Below are positions 1 through 6,477 of a DNA stretch of 14,195 nt, one piece after another. The notes beneath the pieces are model-generated. The model was not told where the DNA came from. It ran no database searches and saw only the letters and a program-made list of their open reading frames with translations. The position numbers and the translations under genes were made by a program. How positions within the stretch are numbered: the first letter of the stretch is position 1; every line of letters begins with the position of its first letter. The DNA is taken from contig JBBAAM010000073.1 of the NCBI GenBank assembly GCA_041658245.1, positions 1-14,195 on the forward strand, given 5' to 3'. The DNA comes from Fen-1258 sp041658245. GTDB lineage: Bacteria > Bacteroidota > Ignavibacteria > Ignavibacteriales > Melioribacteraceae.

Positions 1-544
1 CAACAAAAGCCATTGCCGAGGAGAAGAAATTTACGTATTCCACGCCAATACCCTGACGAATATATGGAACAAAGGTTTTTCCGGAAAAGGCTCCGATATT
101 AACTACCCAATAAAATAATGCAAAACCACGAGCGCGATTCTCCTCGTTTGTAAGTTTAGCAACTGTTCCGGTAATTAGTGGTTTGATAAATGAGCCGCCG
201 ACAAGTATGATAAACAAGAATAATAGTACTAGAACTTTAGCATGAAACATTCCGAGGAGCGCATAACCGATAGTTAATAATCCAAACGCGAGTATTAATC
301 CATTCTTGAAACCGATTTTATCTGCTATTGCGCCGGCGAAAGGAGGTAGTAGATAAAGACCGGCAAAGAAAACGCCTGCAACAATTCCGGTTTCTTTATC
401 ATCAAATCCAACAATATCTGTTAAATAAAGAGTGAGGACGATGAAAAATCCATAGTAAGCTGCTCGTTCGCACAGTTCCATAAAATTTACAAGCCAAAAT
501 TCTTTCGGAAATTTCCAGCCAATTAAATTACTCTGTTCAGTCAT
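1..544 (-). CDS. POT/PTR-family proton-coupled peptide transporter, N-terminal part (runs off the left edge)
   Basis: I translated this from the minus strand; the start ATG is at 544-542 and about 181 codons are in the window before the edge. The protein is a hydrophobic MFS-type transporter. Residues 23-32 read ELCERAAYYG, matching the ExxERFxYYG motif in TM1 of proton-dependent oligopeptide transporters, where the Glu/Arg residues serve proton coupling. Residues 116-121 (GGSFIK) hold the TM4 lysine of this family, and FYWVVNIGAF (144-153) matches the second PTR2 signature. About five membrane segments are visible. The expected role is uptake of di- and tripeptides across the inner membrane, driven by the proton gradient; substrate range is not readable from this half. 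An SD-like AAGGA lies about 8 nt before the start, and a TATAAC-like -10 hexamer lies at 571-576 on the same strand. It is divergent from the purine enzyme gene. Family call is firm; substrate is inferred. Confidence 0.87.
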   Translation of the reverse strand, partial: MTEQSNLIGWKFPKEFWLVNFMELCERAAYYGFFIVLTLYLTDIVGFDDKETGIVAGVFFAGLYLLPPFAGAIADKIGFKNGLILAFGLLTIGYALLGMFHAKVLVLLFLFIILVGGSFIKPLITGTVAKLTNEENRARGFALFYWVVNIGAFSGKTFVPYIRQGIGVEYVNFFSSAMAFV

Positions 545-654
545 AAGGCATCCTTAAAAGTTTCATGCAAGTTATAGAATTTCATTCATTAAAAAAATGA
601 CTGATAAAAATTTTGCATTACTATGAGATTTGAGAAGAAAAATTCCATAGATTC

Positions 655-703
655 AACTCCGGAAATATTGAACAACAAGAATCTTTTGGATTAAACCGGA
701 GTT
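655..703 (+). promoter_or_regulatory. Leader hairpin that can mask the SD of the purine enzyme gene
   Basis: AACTCCGG at 655-662 is perfectly complementary to CCGGAGTT at 696-703, with a 33-nt loop. The right arm contains the GGAG (698-701) that serves as ribosome binding site for the ATG at 708. Pairing would bury the SD. Whether it forms in the cell, or whether the pair is instead a DNA operator, cannot be told from sequence. It does not match a purine riboswitch fold that I recognise. Confidence 0.4.
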
Positions 704-707
704 TCAA

Positions 708-1724
708 ATGAAGATTTATTCGAAACATGAACTAAACAATTATTCACTTTCTCTTACTTATGATGATATCAGTTTGATCCCAACAGAAATATCGCGAGTA
801 AAAACCAGATTGGAAGTAAATATAAAATCAAACTTTCTTGGAAAAGAATTAACTGTACCCATTGTTTCTAGTCCAATGGATACAGTAACGGGGATTGCAA
901 TGGCGAAAGAGCTTTCTAATTCTGGATGCATTGGAATTGTGAACAGGTTTGATTCTTCGTTAAACGAATTGTTTTCAAATGGAAATGTTATTGAAGGCAT
1001 TCAAGCTGTTTCGGTTAGCTTAACTGCAGAAGATCGGCTCATGGAAAAAATCGCAGCTAACAATTTGATTGTTTGTATTGATACTGCAAATGCAAATAAT
1101 GCTCATGTCCTTAATAAATGCGAAGAGATAAAAAAGAAATATAAAGTAAAAGTTATTGTTGGAAATATTGCACATGGCGGAACGTTAAAGCAGCTTGTTG
1201 ATGCCGGTGCTGATGCAGTTCGTATTGGTATAGGTGGAGGAAGCGTATGCACTACTTCAGTTCAAACGGGAATTGGAATTGGGCAAGTCTCATCTGTATT
1301 AGATACCTATTTTGCACGTGAGGAACAAAAATTAAAAATAGAATTAATTGCGGACGGCGGAATTAAGAGTCCTGGTGATGTTGCAAAAGCTCTTGCTTCC
1401 GGTGCAGATACAGTAATGCTAGGAAGAATGCTTGCAGGAACAAAAGAAACTCCGGGAGAAGTAATTAAATACAGCGATCAGCTTTGGAAAAAATATCGTG
1501 GCTCAGCTTCGTTCGGTGTTAAGATGAAAGGGGAATTCATTGAAGGTGAAGAAACAATGGTTCCCTACAAAGGAGCCGTGAAGAGTGTTATCAATGCTAT
1601 ATCGGATGGATTAAAAAGTGCAATGAGTTATTTGAATTGTGAATCTTTAGAAGAATTAAAAAAAATAAATACGTTTGGAGTTCTCAGCACAAGTTCTTAT
1701 TTAGAAAGATTACCGCGTAAATAA
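708..1724 (+). CDS. IMP dehydrogenase/GMP reductase family protein without CBS domains, probably GMP reductase-like
   Basis: A 338-residue TIM-barrel purine nucleotide oxidoreductase. Visible motifs are LTYDDISLIP (16-25), SSPMD (54-58), the phosphate and catalytic loop GIGGGSVCTT (174-183) with nucleophile Cys181 and Thr183, IADGGI (214-219), YRGSAS (263-268) and EGEETMVPYKG (279-289), where Glu279 aligns with the catalytic Glu of the family. No CBS (Bateman) pair is inserted, and the stretch between YRGSAS and VPYKG is only about 16 residues, too short for the mobile Arg-Tyr flap of IMP dehydrogenases. That favours GMP reductase (NADPH-dependent deamination of GMP to IMP, purine salvage). 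The N-terminus, however, looks more IMPDH-like than classical GuaC. Two oddities are Gly177 in place of the usual Pro in GIGPGS, and Ser184 in place of the Arg after CTT. SD is GGAG, 6 nt before the ATG. Family certain, reaction direction likely but unproven. Confidence 0.85.
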   Translation: MKIYSKHELNNYSLSLTYDDISLIPTEISRVKTRLEVNIKSNFLGKELTVPIVSSPMDTVTGIAMAKELSNSGCIGIVNRFDSSLNELFSNGNVIEGIQAVSVSLTAEDRLMEKIAANNLIVCIDTANANNAHVLNKCEEIKKKYKVKVIVGNIAHGGTLKQLVDAGADAVRIGIGGGSVCTTSVQTGIGIGQVSSVLDTYFAREEQKLKIELIADGGIKSPGDVAKALASGADTVMLGRMLAGTKETPGEVIKYSDQLWKKYRGSASFGVKMKGEFIEGEETMVPYKGAVKSVINAISDGLKSAMSYLNCESLEELKKINTFGVLSTSSYLERLPRK

Positions 1725-1730
1725 TTTTTT

Positions 1731-1763
1731 AGAAACCCAATTTCTTTAAGAAATTGGGTTTCT
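1731..1763. terminator. Hairpin terminator between convergent genes
   Basis: Two perfectly complementary 16-nt arms (1731-1746 and 1748-1763, core AAACCCAATTTC/GAAATTGGGTTT) lie 6 nt after the stop of the purine enzyme gene and just before the stop of the convergent cupin gene. Sequence after the hairpin on the plus strand is T-rich (ATATTTATTTCTATT). The position between two convergent stop codons suggests it serves both directions; the minus-strand direction lacks a clear U-tract. Confidence 0.8.
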
Positions 1764-1773
1764 ATATTTATTT

Positions 1774-2133
1774 CTATTCTCTCTTAACTCTCTCGATTGT
1801 AAATGCGGGAACACAGACAGAAACGTATTCGCATGGTTCAGCAAAAGGATTTGAGTAGCGTACACGACTTCCTTTCTTCACACAAATTGATTGGTTCTTT
1901 TCTAAAATTATCTCTTCACCATCAACTTCAAATTTTTTCTTACCGCTAATAATATATGTAATCTCATCAAACTCAGGTGTTTGAAATGGTTCGGACCATT
2001 TTGGGGGAGCGATCATATGTGCAAAACTGTAATCGCCGGCATTAATGCTTGCCTCACCAAAATGTTCTTCGATCAATTTTCCATCTTTCGTTGGAACGAT
2101 GAAAGGTTTTTTCTGTAGTTCGTAGTTTTTCAT
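1774..2133 (-). CDS. Small single-domain cupin protein (EutQ-like fold)
   Basis: I place the start at the ATG 2133-2131 (119 residues, MKNYELQ...), because AAAGGAAG (2145-2138) sits at SD distance. The reading frame continues upstream to an ATG at 2175, but those 14 extra codons are read through a palindromic repeat and are probably not coding. The protein has a cupin beta-barrel pattern: FDEITYIISGKKKFEVDGEE followed by KNQSICVKKGSRVRYSNP. The usual metal-binding HxH...E and second-motif His are absent; only the Glu of motif 1 is evident, so metal binding and classical dioxygenase or isomerase activity are doubtful. It resembles EutQ-like cupins, which also lack those histidines, but no eut genes are nearby. 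It lies downstream of copZ-copA on the same strand and may be co-transcribed with them. Function unknown. Confidence 0.75.
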   Translation of the reverse strand: MKNYELQKKPFIVPTKDGKLIEEHFGEASINAGDYSFAHMIAPPKWSEPFQTPEFDEITYIISGKKKFEVDGEEIILEKNQSICVKKGSRVRYSNPFAEPCEYVSVCVPAFTIERVKRE

Positions 2134-2137
2134 TTTG

Positions 2138-2145
2138 CTTCCTTT
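2138..2145 (-). promoter_or_regulatory. Ribosome binding site that fixes the cupin start
   Basis: On the minus strand this reads AAAGGAAG, with the AAGGA core ending about 6 nt before ATG 2133-2131. No comparable site precedes the upstream in-frame ATG at 2175, which falls in the loop of the palindromic repeat. Confidence 0.65.
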
Positions 2146-2146
2146 T

Positions 2147-2207
2147 GTCACTCTGAACGGAGTGAAGAGTCTCATTTATTGAGATGCTTCGTTACACTCA
2201 GCATGAC
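2147..2207. repeat. 61-bp imperfect palindromic intergenic repeat
   Basis: The left arm (2147-2174, starting GTCACTCTGAACGG) and the right arm (2180-2207, ending CACTCAGCATGAC) are complementary at 19 of 28 positions around a 5-nt loop (2175-2179). It fills nearly the whole gap between the copA stop and the cupin ribosome binding site. From memory, GTCATTCTGAGCG...GAAGAATCTC-type palindromes recur between genes in many Bacteroidota and Ignavibacteria genomes, so this is probably one copy of a REP-like family. Only one copy is visible here. In the minus-strand RNA it would form a long hairpin between the two cistrons, which may protect the copA message or dampen read-through. Confidence 0.65.
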
Positions 2208-2211
2208 GGTT

Positions 2212-4443
2212 TTAAATTTTTGCTCTCTTCAAACGCAGTGAATTGCTTACAACTGAAACTGAACTTAACGACATAGCCAAAGCACCGATCATCGGGTTAA
2301 GCATTCCTAAAGCAGCCAATGGTATTAAAACAATATTATATACAAATGCCCAGAATAAGTTTTGTTTAATTGTTTTAATCGTATTCTTCGAAAGATTAAT
2401 TGCTTTAACAACTGCTAATAAATTTCCTTGCACTAAAGTAATCTGTGCAGTTTCAATGGCAACATCTGTTCCGGTACCGATAGCAATTCCAACATCTGCT
2501 TGTGCAAGCGCGGGTGAATCGTTGATTCCATCTCCAACCATTGCTACTATTTCACCTTTACTCTGATACTCCTTCACAATATTTGCTTTCTCGCCCGGTA
2601 GAACTTCAGATCTAAAATCTGTAATTCCAACTTTATCTGCAATCAACTTTGCAGTTTTAGAATTATCTCCGGTAAGCATAACTGTTTTGATTTTCATTTT
2701 ACCTAATTCTTTTATTGCTTCCGCAGAGGTTAATTTTAATTTGTCTTCAATAGAAATTAATCCTTTCAATTCTCCGTCTACGCCTACGAATACAATTGTT
2801 TTTCCGCTCTCAATTAATTTATCATAATGTTTATTCATTGCATTTGTTTTGATTGAATACTCACTCATCAAATTTAGGTTTCCGATTATCACGGAACGAT
2901 TATTTACGATTCCTGTTAATCCAAAACCGGATAAGTTTTGAAACGACTCCGGTTGTAATAGAGAAATATTTTTTGATTTCGCTTTTTCAACAATTGCAAG
3001 CGCTAAAGGATGTTCTGATTTTGATTCGAGGGAAGCGCTCAAGTAAATCAATTCATCTTCTGAAATATTATTTACTACAATCTCAGAAACAATCGGTTTA
3101 CCTTCAGTGATTGTTCCTGTCTTATCAAAAATAATTGTGGAAATATTTTGTGCGAGTTCAAGACTTTCGCCATTTCTAATCAAGATTCCGTTTGATGCTC
3201 CTAAACCTGAACCGACAATTATTGCAGTTGGGGTAGCTAATCCCAGCGCGCATGGACAAGCGATAATAAGCACAGCCACAAAATTAACCAGAGCTTGACT
3301 GAAAGAATTATGACCGCCAATAAACAGCCAAATCAAAAATGTAATTATTGCAATAACAATTACGATCGGTACAAATACGGAAGCAATTTTATCTACTAAT
3401 TTTTGTATCGGCGGCTTTGAAGCTTGTGCTTGTTCAACCAATTTTATTATCTGTGCTAGAACAGTATTATCTCCAATCTCAGTTACTTCGAAATTGAACG
3501 AACCGTTTTTATTTATTGTACCGCCAATTACTTCTGAATTGATTGTCTTTTCTATGGGAAGACTTTCGCCGGTAATCATTGATTCATCCACAGATGAATT
3601 TCCCCAGACAATAATTCCATCTGTAGGAATCTTCTCTCCGGGTTTTATTACTACAACATTTCCGACTTTTAGATCAGAAATATTTACAACAGTTTCTTTG
3701 TTATTGATCAGAACATTTGCTGTTTTTGGTCTTAGCTCTATCAGTTTTTTAATTGCGGAATTAGTCTTTTGTTTAGCACCGTGTTCAAGTAGTTTACCCA
3801 TTAAGATTAGTGTGATAATAACGCCGGCGGTTTCAAAATAAACATGGGGTGATTCACGGTGAAATGAAACTAATTCCGGAAATAGAGTTGCAATTACACT
3901 GTATCCGTATGCAGCGCCGGTACCGATTGCAACAAGCGAATTCATTTCAAAAGAAAAATGTTTTAGGTTAATCCAAAAAATCTTATAGAATCTTTTTCCA
4001 CTAATAAAAATAATTGGCGTTGTTAATATTAATAAAATCTTATGAGTTATATCTGCAGAAAAATTCCAAATGTTTTGAAAGAAGGGATAATCTATCAGCA
4101 TGCTAATTATAAAAACGGGGAGTGTTAGAATCAGAGCTAAAAGAAAATCTTTTTTGATTTGATCATAATATTTATCTGTTTCCAACTCTATACTATTCTG
4201 GACTAAATGTTGTGAATCTTTTTGAGCGTTCAAATTTAGTTTTAATTTGTAGCCATAATCTTCAACTGCTTTTGCAATTGAATCAAGATTGATATTATCA
4301 TGTTCAAGTTCAAAAGTAACATGTTCTGTTGCAAGATTAACGCTAACATTTTTAACACCTTCAAAACCACCAATAATTTTTTCAACACGTGTTACGCAGC
4401 TTGCACACGTCATACCCTCCACAGGCAGATTTATTTGTTTCAT
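2212..4443 (-). CDS. copA: Cu+-exporting P1B-type ATPase
   Basis: A full-length 743-residue copper pump of the inner membrane. It exports Cu+ from the cytoplasm at the cost of ATP. In order: one N-terminal heavy-metal-associated domain with GMTCASC (10-16), an N-terminal membrane group (roughly 98-220), the actuator domain with TGES (291-294), the membrane metal site CPC (396-398), the phosphorylation site DKTGT with Asp440, the SEHPLA motif with His478-Pro479 of the nucleotide domain, TGDN (591-594), GDGIND (637-642), and the last two helices with YN (702-703) and MSLSS (724-728). CPC plus YN plus MxxSS is the Cu+ (P1B-1) signature, which argues against Zn/Cd/Co transport. An SD-like AAAAGG precedes the ATG by about 7 nt. 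It follows copZ by 11 nt, so the two are surely one operon. No regulator gene (CueR, CsoR or CopY type) is next to it in the window. Confidence 0.97.
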   Translation of the reverse strand: MKQINLPVEGMTCASCVTRVEKIIGGFEGVKNVSVNLATEHVTFELEHDNINLDSIAKAVEDYGYKLKLNLNAQKDSQHLVQNSIELETDKYYDQIKKDFLLALILTLPVFIISMLIDYPFFQNIWNFSADITHKILLILTTPIIFISGKRFYKIFWINLKHFSFEMNSLVAIGTGAAYGYSVIATLFPELVSFHRESPHVYFETAGVIITLILMGKLLEHGAKQKTNSAIKKLIELRPKTANVLINNKETVVNISDLKVGNVVVIKPGEKIPTDGIIVWGNSSVDESMITGESLPIEKTINSEVIGGTINKNGSFNFEVTEIGDNTVLAQIIKLVEQAQASKPPIQKLVDKIASVFVPIVIVIAIITFLIWLFIGGHNSFSQALVNFVAVLIIACPCALGLATPTAIIVGSGLGASNGILIRNGESLELAQNISTIIFDKTGTITEGKPIVSEIVVNNISEDELIYLSASLESKSEHPLALAIVEKAKSKNISLLQPESFQNLSGFGLTGIVNNRSVIIGNLNLMSEYSIKTNAMNKHYDKLIESGKTIVFVGVDGELKGLISIEDKLKLTSAEAIKELGKMKIKTVMLTGDNSKTAKLIADKVGITDFRSEVLPGEKANIVKEYQSKGEIVAMVGDGINDSPALAQADVGIAIGTGTDVAIETAQITLVQGNLLAVVKAINLSKNTIKTIKQNLFWAFVYNIVLIPLAALGMLNPMIGALAMSLSSVSVVSNSLRLKRAKI

Positions 4444-4454
4444 TGCAAACCTTT

Positions 4455-4655
4455 TTATTGCTGAACTTTATACCCGGAATTAGATATGGCATTTTCTATT
4501 TCTGATGGACTTACCTTAGTCTCATCAAAATTTACTTTTGCAAGACCTATCTCTACTTCTATTGTTGTAAGATTTAATTTTGATAATTCTTTTTTAACAG
4601 CAATTACACAGTGATTACAGGTCATTCCTTCGATTTTGTATTTTTTTTCGATCAT
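4455..4655 (-). CDS. copZ: CopZ-like copper chaperone (single HMA domain)
   Basis: This 66-residue protein is one heavy-metal-associated domain with a beta-alpha-beta-beta-alpha-beta pattern and the Cu-binding motif GMTCNHC at 10-16 (Cys13, Cys16). The GYKV near the C-terminus (residues 61-64) is also typical. Free-standing HMA proteins of this size carry Cu+ in the cytoplasm and hand it to the N-terminal domain or membrane entry site of CopA. The gene is immediately upstream of copA with an 11-nt gap. GGAG lies about 6 nt before the start. A His between the two cysteines, as here, is common among bacterial copper chaperones. Mercuric-ion binding (MerP-like) is the alternative, but MerP is periplasmic with a signal peptide, which is missing here, and no mer genes are present. 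Confidence 0.92.
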   Translation of the reverse strand: MIEKKYKIEGMTCNHCVIAVKKELSKLNLTTIEVEIGLAKVNFDETKVSPSEIENAISNSGYKVQQ

Positions 4656-4725
4656 TATTTCTCCGAATTTTAGTTGTCCGTAATTTAGATGGTAAATAAT
4701 CAGAAATGATTCAAAAGATCAAAAA

Positions 4726-5244
4726 TTAATGTTCGTTTTTAGATTTATTATTTTGGTCTTTCACTTTCAAAGTAAACATATCATTTTTTCCTTCATCAGA
4801 ATAATTATCTAAAATGTTGCCGCCTAACGACTTTAGGTTTGTAGTCTCATCTTTATTTATTCCTGCTTTAATATTTCTATCATCATTATTACCAGAGATA
4901 GAATTCAATACTTCAAATCTACTATTTCGAATTAATTTCTTTTTATTGTTTTTACTGACTTTATCATACTTAATTTTTTTTATATCAGATTCAATTTTGT
5001 TCAAGGGTTCAATTTTTTTCTCTTTCTTAATATGTACGGGCTTTTGTAGGCGCGGGATAGATACGGACTGCAAGTTCTCTTTTTTGTCGGGAATGGATTT
5101 GTTCTTTACTTGTACAGGACTTGACTGAGGGATTTCATCAACTCTTTTTTGTTTTTTTCTTAATGAGAAGTATAAAAAAGACAATGCAAAAATTGTTAAT
5201 ACAACAACAATAATTAACACAAAATTTATTGGTATGATTTTCAT
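4726..5244 (-). CDS. Unrecognised single-pass membrane protein with Lys-rich tail (paralogue of the next gene upstream)
   Basis: A 172-residue protein I do not recognise. Residues about 7-28 form one hydrophobic helix followed by LRKKQKR, so the positive-inside rule puts the long C-terminal tail in the cytoplasm. The tail is very rich in Lys, Asn, Ser and Asp and looks disordered. Two tail segments recur in the upstream neighbour at nearly equal spacing: RFEVLN (109-114) and NILDNYSD (143-150) followed by M156 and L159. The start ATG at 5244 is the only plausible one, because an in-frame TAA lies 5 codons upstream. It has no SD, and a hairpin (5247-5274) ends 2 nt before it. The gene follows its paralogue by 55 nt on the same strand and probably shares its transcript. 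Function unknown; no catalytic motif is visible, so a structural or adaptor role is a guess. Confidence 0.7.
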   Translation of the reverse strand: MKIIPINFVLIIVVVLTIFALSFLYFSLRKKQKRVDEIPQSSPVQVKNKSIPDKKENLQSVSIPRLQKPVHIKKEKKIEPLNKIESDIKKIKYDKVSKNNKKKLIRNSRFEVLNSISGNNDDRNIKAGINKDETTNLKSLGGNILDNYSDEGKNDMFTLKVKDQNNKSKNEH

Positions 5245-5246
5245 AT

Positions 5247-5274
5247 AGGAAAGATATTAAAATATATTTTTCCT
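5247..5274 (-). promoter_or_regulatory. Intercistronic hairpin next to the start of the 172-residue protein
   Basis: AGGAAAGATAT (5247-5257) and ATATTTTTCCT (5264-5274) form an 11-position stem with one mismatch or wobble and a 6-nt loop. It lies 2 nt upstream of the ATG at 5244, where an SD would be expected. It may reduce translation of the downstream paralogue or act as an RNA processing or attenuation site. The role is inferred. Confidence 0.4.
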
Positions 5275-5299
5275 ACAAACTAACCAGGAAGGCTCAACT

Positions 5300-5893
5300 T
5301 CAAATTGCTTTCCTAATACGTGAAGCTGATAGTGCTACCATTTCATAATCATTATTATCACTATAATAATTTAATAGATTCATTTCAGCTAAGTTAGATT
5401 CATGTTTGGGTAAATCCTCATAGTTATTTCTTTCTTCCATAGTATTAATATTTTTGGTTTCATTCATACTTTCAAACCTACGCTGTTCAATAAACCGATC
5501 AGTAGTATTACTATCATAATCTACTGAGCGCTTATTCTTATAATACTTTTCTGCTGGGTTCGATCTTGTATTATAATCGTCTTGATCTATATTCTGCCTT
5601 TCTGTGTTTCTAGTAACAATATTTTGAGTTATATGATTTTTAGCTGGGAAATTATTGTTAATAGTAGTTGGTAGACTTGATTGTCTCTGTTTTACAACCG
5701 GTTCCACAGTACGATAATTTATTGGTATTGTATAGGCAGCAAATGCTAATTGATGTTTTGATATCGGTTTAACATTATGTGATGATCTCACCACAGCTTT
5801 TGCTTTGTATGATATATAAGAGATAATAAAAACAAACAAAAGAAACGATGAAAATATTAATAAACATGTATAAATAATTGGAACAAGGGTCAT
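5300..5893 (-). CDS. Unrecognised single-pass membrane protein with long polar tail (paralogue of the next gene downstream)
   Basis: A 197-residue protein I do not recognise. One hydrophobic helix (about 5-28) is followed by a Lys-containing stretch (SYKAKAVVR), consistent with a signal anchor and a cytoplasmic C-terminal tail. The tail is rich in Asn, Arg, Glu and Tyr with low complexity, and probably disordered. RFESMN (139-144) and NLLNYYSD (172-179), followed by M185 and L188, match in order and spacing with the neighbouring 172-residue protein. A strong SD (AAGGAGAT) lies 7 nt before the ATG, in contrast to the neighbour, so this is likely the better-translated member. It is preceded by a sigma70-like promoter (5928-5957) and is divergent from the HU-type gene. 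No enzyme motif, no cysteines beyond the membrane helix, and no known partner could be identified. Confidence 0.75.
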   Translation of the reverse strand: MTLVPIIYTCLLIFSSFLLFVFIISYISYKAKAVVRSSHNVKPISKHQLAFAAYTIPINYRTVEPVVKQRQSSLPTTINNNFPAKNHITQNIVTRNTERQNIDQDDYNTRSNPAEKYYKNKRSVDYDSNTTDRFIEQRRFESMNETKNINTMEERNNYEDLPKHESNLAEMNLLNYYSDNNDYEMVALSASRIRKAI

Positions 5894-5927
5894 TTCTTTA
5901 TCTCCTTTTTTACTTATTAAAACAAAT

Positions 5928-5957
5928 GTTATACCATTGGAAATATTATGAATTCAA
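5928..5957 (-). promoter_or_regulatory. Promoter candidate for the paired membrane-protein genes
   Basis: On the minus strand TTGAAT (5957-5952) and TATAAC (5933-5928) are separated by 18 bp, close to the sigma70 consensus. Transcription would start about 5920, giving a leader of roughly 28 nt that ends in the strong SD. Confidence 0.45.
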
Positions 5958-6053
5958 GCTGTTTTTGCATCTATTAGAATATTTAAGTCTGTTTTTTGTA
6001 TTAAAGTGAAACAATAAATCACAAGTGAGATTATTATGATGCTTTAAAAAATT

Positions 6054-6088
6054 AAAGTCGTTCTATTTATTTGTTTTGGTTCGACTTT
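6054..6088. promoter_or_regulatory. Inverted repeat overlapping the HU promoter region, operator candidate
   Basis: AAAGTCG (6054-6060) and CGACTTT (6082-6088) are perfect inverted copies with centres 28 bp apart. The repeat spans the -33 element of the proposed promoter for the HU-type gene. A second small palindrome, CTTTAA-AAAA-TTAAAG (6042-6057), overlaps its left arm. These are the only ordered elements I see in the 250-bp divergent gap; AT richness makes chance occurrence possible. Confidence 0.3.
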
Positions 6089-6101
6089 TTAATATTTTTT
6101 G
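6070..6101 (+). promoter_or_regulatory. Bacteroidota-type promoter candidate for the HU-type gene
   Basis: TTTG at 6070-6073, a 19-bp spacer, then TATTTTTTG at 6093-6101 resembles the Bacteroidota housekeeping pattern TTTG-N19-TAnnTTTG with one extra T. It would give a 5' leader of about 35-40 nt. The T-rich context lowers certainty. Confidence 0.35.
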
Positions 6102-6143
6102 CTTCGCAATTACTGTAACTTAGCTTAAAATTAGAGGTTAGAG

Positions 6144-6446
6144 ATGACGAAAGCCGATATAGTTGAAAAAGTTGCTACCGGAACCGGATTGACAAAACTA
6201 GAAACCGAAGCGATAATTGAAGGATTCTTAAATACTGTTATCCAATCATTGAGGGAAGGAAAAGGTATTGAAATTAGGGGTTTTGGAAGCTACAAAGTAA
6301 AAAAGAAAAAAGCTCGTTATGCTCGTAATCCCCGCTCGGGCGAAAAAGTTTACGTTGGCGAACATTATGTTCCGACCTTTAAGTTTTCTAAAGATTTCAA
6401 ATCTGCTGTTGATTCGGGCATGAAAGATATTTCAGTTAAAGATTAG
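6144..6446 (+). CDS. HU/IHF-family histone-like DNA-binding protein
   Basis: This 100-residue nucleoid protein has the expected helical N-terminal dimerisation part (TKADIVEKVA...), the GFGSYKVKKKKARYARNP segment (46-63) and the beta-arm tip RNPRSGEKVYV (61-71), whose Pro62-63 region intercalates into bent DNA in this family. It binds the DNA minor groove as a dimer and bends or compacts DNA. Length is slightly above the usual 90-95 because of a short acidic and basic tail (DISVKD). I cannot separate HU from IHF by sequence alone; the arm motif GFGSxxVKxRxARxxRNPxTGE occurs in both. An AGAGG SD lies about 6 nt upstream of the ATG. The next gene begins 31 nt downstream, so the two may be co-transcribed. 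Confidence 0.95.
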   Translation: MTKADIVEKVATGTGLTKLETEAIIEGFLNTVIQSLREGKGIEIRGFGSYKVKKKKARYARNPRSGEKVYVGEHYVPTFKFSKDFKSAVDSGMKDISVKD

Positions 6447-6477
6447 CGTGTTTTATAAATTCTAAGAGAGTTTAATA

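Noticed and set aside
655..703. Purine riboswitch
   Set aside because: The leader lacks the three-way junction and the conserved core of known purine aptamers; only one long-range pairing is visible.
758..1000. 80-codon open frame on the minus strand
   Set aside because: It lies wholly inside the purine enzyme gene, antisense, with no SD and no recognisable domain.
2134..2175. Upstream extension of the cupin by 14 codons
   Set aside because: It is read through the arm and loop of a palindromic repeat and has no SD, while a good SD precedes the internal ATG at 2133.
2243..4483. Several plus-strand open frames of 63-115 codons opposite copA
   Set aside because: Antisense shadows of the copA coding sequence; their composition mirrors the reverse complement of ATPase membrane segments.
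4814..5128. 104-codon plus-strand frame opposite the Lys-rich tail gene
   Set aside because: Phe/Leu/Ser-rich product is what the reverse of a Lys/Asn/Asp-rich tail gives; no SD and no independent support.
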